This document shows positions 1 to 6,092 of a stretch of DNA of 64,000 nt, in pieces. Both the position numbers and the translations under genes were made by a program. The DNA comes from Ketobacter sp964016105 (GTDB lineage: Bacteria; Pseudomonadota; Gammaproteobacteria; Pseudomonadales; Ketobacteraceae), in NCBI GenBank assembly GCA_964016105.1, contig CAXHEX010000001.1:1-64000 (forward strand). Reading direction: 5' to 3'. A model generated the notes under the pieces. It was given only the letters and a program-made list of their open reading frames with translations. It had not been told where the DNA came from and did no database searches. Within the stretch, counting starts at the first letter, position 1. The number at the start of each line of letters is the position of its first letter.

Positions 1-116
1 TGGACCAGAGCATACAGGCGTTAAGAAAAACCAATCTGGAGGAAAACCAGGTTACAGAAATCACCCGCTTAAGTGGGATTTACCACAATCTGTTGCGAGA
101 TTGGATAGATGTCTAA
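1..116 (+). CDS. 3' end of a PiuC/YbiX-type Fe(II)/2OG hydroxylase gene (starts before the window)
   Basis: The first bases encode the last 37 residues of a PKHD-type hydroxylase, ending in LLRDWIDV and a TAA stop at 114-116. The peptide is identical to the C-terminus of the gene at 1279-1908. Over the first 132 bases I count only three differences, all silent third-base changes (Thr, Ile and Asn codons). The catalytic jelly-roll lies outside the window, so activity cannot be judged. The offset to the second copy is 1792 bases, so this is one half of a tandem duplication. Confidence 0.75.
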   Translation, partial: DQSIQALRKTNLEENQVTEITRLSGIYHNLLRDWIDV

Positions 117-179
117 TTTTTAGGTACTGGGATCTGCGTGAAAGAAACCTTGTAGGATCACTAGCAGGCTCATACCTTA
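117..179 (-). pseudogene. Decayed fragment of an alpha/beta-hydrolase lipoprotein 3' end
   Basis: Read on the minus strand, this stretch still ends with a recognisable QGFFHADPST and a stop. This matches HQGFLHGDPST in the fragment at 1912-2004 and HEGFLQGDPCP at the end of the intact hydrolase at 3744-5855. Upstream in the same frame a stop codon appears and the similarity fades. It is best read as the tail of a gene that was once convergent with the PiuC-like gene. It is more degraded than the copy at 1912-2004. Confidence 0.5.
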
Positions 180-339
180 ATATACAAAACCACACAAATT
201 TTCTGTAATGGGGCAAGGCGTGCGACTTGACATTAGCGACAAACATTCGCTACGCTCACCGGATTAAGCAAGTGGTGTCTCTTTCCGAGAATCTTGAATA
301 GCCATATGCGCAACAGAACAGGGATGTGGGATCAGTATT

Positions 340-1245
340 ATGAGCGAGTTAGTTGCTAGTAAGCCCGTGAGCTCGGCCAGAGTCGAGCAAGAAAAAAATG
401 GATTAATCTCAGGTTCCTGGATCGAAGATTTCTTCTCTTTTGACTCTAATTCGTGGCATGGGCTCGCCGACTCGCTCGCAGATCAATATCGCAATGCTTC
501 ACCGTTCCCCCATGTGGTTCTGGAAAACTTTGTTGAACCGCAATTACTGGATCGAGTTTTGGAACACTTTCCATCTCCTGAAACGGGTGAAAAAAGCTAT
601 AACCGGGCTCAAGAAGCACGAAAAACCCAATACAATCCAGACGCGCTGAATAGCCCGTTTATCAGCATGTTCTTTAAGGAACTCAATAGTCGATCTTTTC
701 TTGAGGGGCTCGAGAAGCTGACAGGTATAAAAGGCCTGATCCCAGACCCCTATTTCACCGGTGGTGGCTTCCATGAAACCAGACGGGGTGGCAAGCTCGA
801 TATTCATGCCGACTTCAACATTCACCGTAAGCTTAACCTCGAGCGCCGCGTCAATCTCATTCTTTTCCTTAATAAGAATTGGCAACCGGAATACAGTGGG
901 TGTCTGGAGCTTTGGGACACGAAAATGAAAAACTGTGAAGTGAGCGTGACCCCGATGTTCAATAAGGCCGTTATCTTTAACACGACACTGGATAGTTTCC
1001 ACGGTCATCCTGACCCGTTAACCTGCCCAGAGGACATAAGTCGGCGCTCTATCGCATTGTATTATTATTCTGCGCCGGAAAAGTCGACCTCGCATTTACC
1101 AAAACGGACCACCGTGTTTCGAGCACGCCCCGGAACAAGTGATAAAGTGGATCTGGTAGGAATCTGGGAGCGCTTTCTTAACGACTGGTGCCCACCCCAG
1201 CTGATGCGAGTCTACTATAAACTTAAGAACTCACTGACTTCCTAG
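340..1245 (+). CDS. 2OG-Fe(II) oxygenase (prolyl-4-hydroxylase-like)
   Basis: A 301-residue soluble protein with the double-stranded beta-helix signature of Fe(II)/2-oxoglutarate oxygenases. The iron ligands fit H156 and D158 (HADFN) with distal H221 (SFHGHPDPL). An Arg in RRSIALYYYS is the likely 2OG anchor. This places it in the P4Hc/2OG-FeII_Oxy_3 family, which hydroxylates peptides, sugars or small molecules; the substrate cannot be read from sequence. It starts at ATG 340. It lies between the two copies of the PiuC-like 3' end and about 1.1 kb before the graspetide precursor, all on the same strand. A tailoring role is possible but unproven. Confidence 0.8.
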   Translation: MSELVASKPVSSARVEQEKNGLISGSWIEDFFSFDSNSWHGLADSLADQYRNASPFPHVVLENFVEPQLLDRVLEHFPSPETGEKSYNRAQEARKTQYNPDALNSPFISMFFKELNSRSFLEGLEKLTGIKGLIPDPYFTGGGFHETRRGGKLDIHADFNIHRKLNLERRVNLILFLNKNWQPEYSGCLELWDTKMKNCEVSVTPMFNKAVIFNTTLDSFHGHPDPLTCPEDISRRSIALYYYSAPEKSTSHLPKRTTVFRARPGTSDKVDLVGIWERFLNDWCPPQLMRVYYKLKNSLTS

Positions 1246-1278
1246 ATTTATCTCTGAATCCAGCACAAATATGCCACC

Positions 1279-1908
1279 TTGTGCTTTTGGCCGTTAAAGT
1301 GGCGTGAATTTATAGTGAATCTTCATTTCAACTTTCTAGAAAGCAATTTACAACTGCCCCAAGATTCCCCCCTATGCAAAGAACTAGGAAATCTTATCGT
1401 ACAACGGTTGAGCGTCCACCCCCAATTTATTTTCGCTGCGCTACCAAAGCAAATATTTCCACCCAAGTTTAATTGCTATGGTGACGGCGGTTATTACGGC
1501 ACCCATATCGATAGTGCAGTAATGCAACTCCCCAACCATAATCAAAGTTTGCGTTCGGATTTATCCGCCACTCTATTTTTGTCTTCGGCGCAAGAATACA
1601 GGGGAGGTGAATTAATCATCGAAGGGCAGTTTGGTGCACAAGAAGTCAAACTGAATGCGGGAGATTTGGTTTTGTATCCATCATCGAGCCTGCATCAGGT
1701 AGCCCCAGTGACTCAAGGTCAAAGGGTGTGCTCGTTCTTTTGGATTCAAAGCATGGTGAGAAGCGTTCAACAACGAGAATTACTCTACGATTTGGACCAG
1801 AGCATACAGGCGTTAAGAAAAACCAATCTGGAGGAAAACCAGGTTACGGAAATAACCCGCTTAAGTGGGATTTACCACAACCTGTTGCGAGATTGGATAG
1901 ATGTCTAA
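1279..1908 (+). CDS. N-terminally truncated PKHD-type Fe(II)/2OG hydroxylase (PiuC/YbiX family)
   Basis: About 209 residues that follow the PiuC/YbiX family closely from its QLP segment onward. The active site is present: YGTHID gives H76 and D78, SLHQVAP gives H139, and R149 follows. The C-terminal helical tail ends in YHNLLRDWIDV. Family members are about 225 residues and begin with a further 40 or so residues ahead of the asparagine-rich KNNxQLP stretch. Here that part is replaced by unrelated sequence, with an in-frame stop at 1255-1257 and no ATG; the open frame starts at TTG 1279 or GTG near 1315. It is probably a gene that lost its 5' end in a duplication, possibly inactive. PiuC genes usually sit beside a TonB receptor, and none is here. 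Confidence 0.65.
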   Translation: MCFWPLKWREFIVNLHFNFLESNLQLPQDSPLCKELGNLIVQRLSVHPQFIFAALPKQIFPPKFNCYGDGGYYGTHIDSAVMQLPNHNQSLRSDLSATLFLSSAQEYRGGELIIEGQFGAQEVKLNAGDLVLYPSSSLHQVAPVTQGQRVCSFFWIQSMVRSVQQRELLYDLDQSIQALRKTNLEENQVTEITRLSGIYHNLLRDWIDV

Positions 1909-1950
1909 TTTTTAGGTACTGGGATCGCCATGCAGGAAACCTTGGTGGGT
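1793..1950 (+). repeat. Second copy of the repeat at 1-158 (offset 1792 bases)
   Basis: Bases 1793-1924 match 1-132 with three substitutions. Weaker similarity then continues into the fragment of the hydrolase 3' end. The repeat covers the last 37 codons of the PiuC-like gene and the convergent hydrolase tail. It marks an old duplication of a unit made of a PiuC-like gene facing a hydrolase gene. Confidence 0.8.
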
Positions 1951-2004
1951 CACCACAGCCATACCGTGGCCCAGTTGTTCCATATGGCACCAGCGAAGAA
2001 TTTC
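1912..2004 (-). pseudogene. Fragment of the 3' end of an alpha/beta-hydrolase lipoprotein gene
   Basis: On the minus strand, about 30 codons read WCHMEQLGHG, then QGFLHGDPST and a stop. The intact hydrolase at 3744-5855 ends with GCFMEQLAQG and HEGFLQGDPCP. By hand count, about three quarters of the bases match over the last 69 positions. The frame is closed by TAA at its upstream edge, so only the tail remains. This fragment and the intact gene's 3' end lie in the same orientation on either side of the graspetide locus. Confidence 0.65.
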
Positions 2005-2351
2005 TTACTGAAACAAATCTAATCCACTGACTTACCAGGCTGACCGACTTTCAGATCCTGATCTAAATAAGATTTATCAAGAAAAGCTTCTATAAGTGTG
2101 ATTGTAAATCCAACACCAACGTTGAGCTGTTAGTTAAAACACAACGAATAAAAACGGCGACAGTTTGTGTTTACAATCCACGCCACACTTTTTTATTTCA
2201 TAAAATCTTCTAAATTACATAAGGTTAATGTCATGCCTGCATTATCTCCTACACTCCTGGCACATTTGCTGCTTTTCCTAGATTGTAATCGTTAATTCCC
2301 GACTTCAATGGTTCGGGGTATATAAATACTAATGACAGGAGATTTATCGAA
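2005..2351 (+). promoter_or_regulatory. Upstream region of the graspetide locus with three GATTGTAA sites
   Basis: This AT-rich gap precedes the precursor gene. GATTGTAA occurs forward at 2100-2107, as its reverse complement (TTTACAATCC, 2170-2179), and forward again at 2281-2288. The first two also sit within a loose dyad, AGTGTGATTGTAAA against TTTACAATC with CACACT a few bases further on. A TATAAAT stretch lies about 30 bases before the start codon, and AGGAG precedes ATG 2352. This looks like a regulated promoter, but the factor is unknown. No convincing gene is present; a 20-codon open frame at 2233-2295 is doubtful. Confidence 0.4.
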
Positions 2352-2657
2352 ATGACAGACATCAAAATCAACGACCTACCACCAGAGCCCTTTTTCACAC
2401 GGTTCTTAGAAGATCAGGAACCAGCAACCATGACCAGGGCGGAGATGCGCGCAGTGAAAGGGGGTGAATTCAAATTTCCCACTAAACCCGGTTTGCTTGA
2501 GTTGGAATTACCCGATCTTTCCGATGTGCTAGATATGGATCTTAAAGGCTGTTTATTTAAGCATATTCCTAACGAGATCCCAGGCGCACCAAAATCCAGA
2601 GAGCCTGAAATGGTTACTCTAGCTTATCCATCCGATAGCGATCATGTTGGCATTTAA
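2352..2657 (+). CDS. Graspetide (microviridin/marinostatin-like) precursor peptide
   Basis: A 101-residue precursor. The leader carries PFFTRFLEDQ at residues 13-22, matching the PFFARFLE helix that recruits MvdC/MvdD-type ATP-grasp ligases. It continues to a double-glycine-like VKGG at 35-38. The C-terminus holds the core TLAYPSDSDH at 89-98, matching the microviridin consensus TxKxPSDx(E/D)(E/D) and even more closely marinostatin. Predicted ester bonds by analogy are T89-D95 and S94-D97. The lactam Lys is Ala (A91) and the final acidic residue is His (H98). About 50 residues, mostly acidic, separate VKGG from the core, which is unusually long. An AGGAG ribosome-binding site precedes ATG 2352. 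The ligase gene starts 79 bases downstream. Family members are serine-protease inhibitors, so an inhibitor is the likely product (inference). Confidence 0.88.
   Translation: MTDIKINDLPPEPFFTRFLEDQEPATMTRAEMRAVKGGEFKFPTKPGLLELELPDLSDVLDMDLKGCLFKHIPNEIPGAPKSREPEMVTLAYPSDSDHVGI
2616..2642 (+). other. Core peptide of the graspetide (TLAYPSDSD)
   Basis: These nine codons encode residues 89-97. Thr, Ser and both Asp of the two microviridin/marinostatin ester rings are conserved in spacing, as is the Tyr-Pro turn. The residue after Thr, the position usually described as controlling protease specificity, is Leu here. Four residues (HVGI) follow. The ring pattern is inferred from the family. Confidence 0.75.
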
Positions 2658-2736
2658 TCGTAAACCAGCAACTCAACACAGGGCGACTTTCAAGCTGTTG
2701 TTCTGTTGTTGAGTTGAAAGCAAGGAGGAGCTACCA

Positions 2737-3735
2737 GTGTCAGCAAACCCAGTGGTGCTGATTGTCACCCATAGCAACGATCATGAGGGCGTTGAACTAG
2801 TCAGCGATGCAATTATAGAGCGTGGTGGACAGGTGTTTCGGTTCGATACTGATCGCTTTCCCACAGAAGTGCAGATACAGGTGGAGTACAACGGTACCGC
2901 TGAGCGTGTGCAATTGGTGGATGGAGACCAGCTATTGGACACCAGTAACGTCACAGCGGTGTGGTATCGCCGGGTGGCTACAGGGCGAAACTTGCCACAC
3001 TCAATGGACCCTCAATTACGTAAAATATCGCTGGAAGAATGCCGTGCTACGGTAAATGGATTGATCGTCAGTCTGGATGGGTTTCATTGCAATGGGGTCA
3101 CCCACGTGCGTCGAGCTGACAACAAACAGCTGCAACTTAAATTGGCACGGGAATCTGGACTTGACGTTCCACGCACCCTGATTGGCAATAATCCAACAGC
3201 GGTGAGGGAGCTAGCCGCTGGCTGTGACGGTGAAATTGTGGTGAAAACACTGACCTCCTTTGCTGTTAACGACGAAGGTAGAGAGATGGTCATGTATACC
3301 AACCCTGTCAGTGCTGCAGATCTTGAACATTTAGAAAGCCTGCGATACGGCCCATGCACCTTTCAGGAGAACCTACCCAAGTCTTTTGAGCTGCGTGTTA
3401 TTGTGATAGGAGATAAAGTGTTTGCCGCCTCCATCGACTCGCAGAAGTCGCCCACATCAGCCACCGACTGGCGTAAAGATGGCTTAGGCCTGATCGAAGA
3501 CTGGCAGCACTATGAGCTGCCTGATGATATAGAGCAGAAGCTGTTACGATTGATGCAACAATTGCAGCTATGCTACGGTGCGGCTGACTTTGTTGTGACG
3601 CCAGACGGGCGCCACGTGTTCCTCGAGGTGAATCCGGCGGGTGAATATTTTTGGCTGGAAAAATTCAGCCCCTATTTCCCCATAGCGGATTCCATAGCTG
3701 ACTGTCTGATCAGAGGATCGAAACCCCAAAGCTAA
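2737..3735 (+). CDS. MvdC/MvdD-family ATP-grasp graspetide ligase
   Basis: A 332-residue enzyme that activates Asp/Glu side chains with ATP and joins them to Thr/Ser hydroxyls of the precursor. The N-terminus (VLIVTHSNDHEGVE, then FRFDTDRFPTEV) is the family hallmark. The ATP-grasp metal- and ATP-binding end is seen as FLEVNPAGEYFWLE near residue 300, with DWRKDGLGL before it. The start is GTG 2737, placed by a strong AAGGAGG upstream. It is the only ligase here. Microviridin loci carry two (MvdD for esters, MvdC for the lactam), whereas marinostatin-type products need only the ester former. No transporter, acetyltransferase or dedicated protease is nearby. Its stop is 8 bases from that of the convergent hydrolase. 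Confidence 0.9.
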   Translation: MSANPVVLIVTHSNDHEGVELVSDAIIERGGQVFRFDTDRFPTEVQIQVEYNGTAERVQLVDGDQLLDTSNVTAVWYRRVATGRNLPHSMDPQLRKISLEECRATVNGLIVSLDGFHCNGVTHVRRADNKQLQLKLARESGLDVPRTLIGNNPTAVRELAAGCDGEIVVKTLTSFAVNDEGREMVMYTNPVSAADLEHLESLRYGPCTFQENLPKSFELRVIVIGDKVFAASIDSQKSPTSATDWRKDGLGLIEDWQHYELPDDIEQKLLRLMQQLQLCYGAADFVVTPDGRHVFLEVNPAGEYFWLEKFSPYFPIADSIADCLIRGSKPQS

Positions 3736-3743
3736 AGACAAGC

Positions 3744-5855
3744 CTAGGGGCAGGGATCCCCTTGCAGGAAGCCTTCGTGAATCACCGGAGCAATACCCTG
3801 AGCCAATTGCTCCATAAAGCAGCCGTACTGATGCTTTGGCGGGTCCAAATCAAAAGTCACATGGTGGCCATTGTGGTCCGGTCGCCAGGTGTTTTCATAC
3901 CGAACCACCACAGCAGTGCGCTGGCCCTGTCCTGGCACCTCGATATTATTGACCACGGGATAAGGCAACTGCTGCTGACCGGATATCTCCAGATGAGGGA
4001 ATAATGTGGTGTCGTAGGTATCCCCCAGATCGGGGCCCGCCAAATCCAGCCCCACGGACATCATCAAGGTGCGCTGTACATATTCGCCACTGCCCTGGTC
4101 ATCAAGACCGGATATGGCCAGGATATGGGGTGCTTCTTTAGTGGGGGCTCTCAACACGCTGTCCATATAGGGCACCGGGTCCGCACTACCCAACAACCAC
4201 TCCATTAACATAAGAAACGGATGAGCATTATCCAGCCGCTGACCGGGTAATAAATTCACAACACCGGCAGAAACCGCGCTGCGCATTAGAGAGTTATTAG
4301 AAAACAGCTTGCTCCACACCCCGGCCATGCCCGTGAACACCACACCCTGGAATGGTTCCGGGTCTACCGCGAGCTGTAAGCTACCGGTCCAGTTACCCAA
4401 GGATTGCCCCATAATCACCTGCATATCGGGGTCAAACTTAAACTTGTCTGCGCCTCCTGTATCCGCATCGGCGCACAGTTCGGGACTGACCTCCAGTGTC
4501 TTTAAAAAACGTCGGAAATAAATACGTTCCCAAACCATCTGGTAGTAATTGTTAAACAGAGACACGGGGTTGAACATGTTGTAACCAAAGCCACCAAAAC
4601 CACCGCGCTCTACTCCCAGGTGGTCCAGACCCATATGGCCACCAAAGCCGGAACTGGCCCACCCTCTTTCGGCAGCAATCTGGGCAGGCCCATTGCCCAC
4701 ATCCACCACTGAATAGGGTACGATAATGTCGTACTCAGTTCTCAAGTATTTACCCCGGGTATACACCTGAATCGCATTGCCCCCGGCCCCGTGGTGGAAG
4801 AACAAATTAGGATAACCTTGCTCTGGCATGGTGACGTTCTTAGGCACCGTAACCACAAAGCGGGCATCACGGGTGTAAACCTGGATCGGTTTTCCTTCGT
4901 CATCCCATTGAATGTCGCCACCGAAAATCACATAGGGTGCGGTGCCGTTCTGATAACCTGGCACTTCAACATAGCCTTCCACCACGCAATAATCGGGGTA
5001 GTCTTCAATTTGTTTCATCTTGGTTGGCCCTGGAGTGGGCAACCCAGCCACGTACTCGGCACCGGCAATCATTTTGGTGGTGGGGTCACCGGTGGTCCAA
5101 ACCGTTGCACCCATGATACTCGCGCTTTCAATCTGTTGTTGCTCTAAATAATCCCGTAGCGGTTTGTATACTGCCAATGCCCTTTCCGTCACAGGCACCA
5201 GTGCTAAATCCGGGTTTAACACCGTAGCGAGCTGCTCATTTTGTTCCAGGGTATTATCCTCAGGCAAAGGAACCTGATCTGTCACAAATGCCGCATAGGT
5301 GGTGTTGGGACGCAGATTAACTCCAAATGTAGGAATAAGTTGAAGAAGATTCCGTGGACGGTAGGAATCCATCGCCTTGGTCATGGAAATTTCCAAGGGA
5401 AAGCGGCGACCGTATTCTGGCGATGACGGATCCACATCCACCACCTGTATGGGCGAACTTTCCTGTGCGAAATCCAAATCCCAAGTGGAAAGCGCATCAA
5501 TATCCATGGCGCCGGTGAAAGGTAAATAGATAGGGGAGATGGGATGGAATCCGCCGATGTTGATATAGGTGTCGATTGCGGTCACGTACTCACTGGTGAG
5601 CAAATGGAAACGACGGGGAAAATCACTGATGTCGATGGTGCCATCATCCCGCAACCGTAAGTTGGTGGGAAATCCGTTGGTGAAAAAATTGCCCCCCACC
5701 GTTGTTGTGGTATCAGTGGCATCAGCACCCACCGCATCTGCGCCGGCGACGCTGAGTTTCATTTCAACGTTACTGGATTTGCATCCCATCAATCCTGCAA
5801 CAACCAAAGCCGCCAAACAAAAACGAAAATTCCCTTTTATTTTAGACAACAACAT
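3744..5855 (-). CDS. Alpha/beta-hydrolase-fold lipoprotein
   Basis: A 703-residue exported lipoprotein. A signal peptide ends in the lipobox LMGC (Cys about 25), so it is probably anchored in the outer membrane. The N-terminal 250 residues look like an Ig-like or lipase-associated beta domain. The catalytic half has a NLFFHHGAGG oxyanion-type loop, the nucleophile motif GQSLGN and a C-terminal His-rich stretch (HNGHHVTF). It is likely an esterase or lipase, substrate unknown. It is transcribed toward the graspetide ligase. Fragments of a paralogue's 3' end lie at 1912-2004 and about 117-179. Confidence 0.75.
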   Translation of the reverse strand: MLLSKIKGNFRFCLAALVVAGLMGCKSSNVEMKLSVAGADAVGADATDTTTTVGGNFFTNGFPTNLRLRDDGTIDISDFPRRFHLLTSEYVTAIDTYINIGGFHPISPIYLPFTGAMDIDALSTWDLDFAQESSPIQVVDVDPSSPEYGRRFPLEISMTKAMDSYRPRNLLQLIPTFGVNLRPNTTYAAFVTDQVPLPEDNTLEQNEQLATVLNPDLALVPVTERALAVYKPLRDYLEQQQIESASIMGATVWTTGDPTTKMIAGAEYVAGLPTPGPTKMKQIEDYPDYCVVEGYVEVPGYQNGTAPYVIFGGDIQWDDEGKPIQVYTRDARFVVTVPKNVTMPEQGYPNLFFHHGAGGNAIQVYTRGKYLRTEYDIIVPYSVVDVGNGPAQIAAERGWASSGFGGHMGLDHLGVERGGFGGFGYNMFNPVSLFNNYYQMVWERIYFRRFLKTLEVSPELCADADTGGADKFKFDPDMQVIMGQSLGNWTGSLQLAVDPEPFQGVVFTGMAGVWSKLFSNNSLMRSAVSAGVVNLLPGQRLDNAHPFLMLMEWLLGSADPVPYMDSVLRAPTKEAPHILAISGLDDQGSGEYVQRTLMMSVGLDLAGPDLGDTYDTTLFPHLEISGQQQLPYPVVNNIEVPGQGQRTAVVVRYENTWRPDHNGHHVTFDLDPPKHQYGCFMEQLAQGIAPVIHEGFLQGDPCP

Positions 5856-6017
5856 ACGATCCCCTGAACGCCATTCTTTTTATAATGGGTAATATTCTAC
5901 TGTTTAATAACTTGTAGATGCGTTGATTTATTGTAACTGTGATCAGCAAAGCAGTCAGTTTATGTGTTTGACCATTTCTGACTGATAGGTATACAAACAA
6001 TTTCTTTTCTATGGCGC

Positions 6018-6048
6018 AAAAAAAAGCCCCTTTAAAGGTAAAGGGGCT
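6018..6048 (-). terminator. Rho-independent terminator after the Baeyer-Villiger gene
   Basis: Read on the minus strand, AGCCCCTTTA and its complement form a GC-capped hairpin followed by eight T. It lies just beyond the stop of the monooxygenase gene (6093) and before the hydrolase promoter. Confidence 0.85.
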
Positions 6049-6092
6049 AAAACACCACGCTAGGAACGTGAGTCTAAGAGTCAGAATTTATC

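Noticed and set aside
1728..2030. A 100-codon plus-strand open frame running from the PiuC-like gene into the gap
   Set aside because: It is out of frame with the PiuC-like gene and its second half is the complement of the hydrolase 3' fragment; no family features.
2233..2295. A 20-codon open frame (MPALSPTLLA...) ahead of the graspetide gene with AAGG upstream
   Set aside because: Too short and without a recognisable leader or attenuator structure; it overlaps a GATTGTAA site. Kept only as a remote leader-peptide possibility.
2616..2642. A full tricyclic microviridin product
   Set aside because: The Lys and the last acidic residue needed for the lactam are absent, and only one ligase is encoded.
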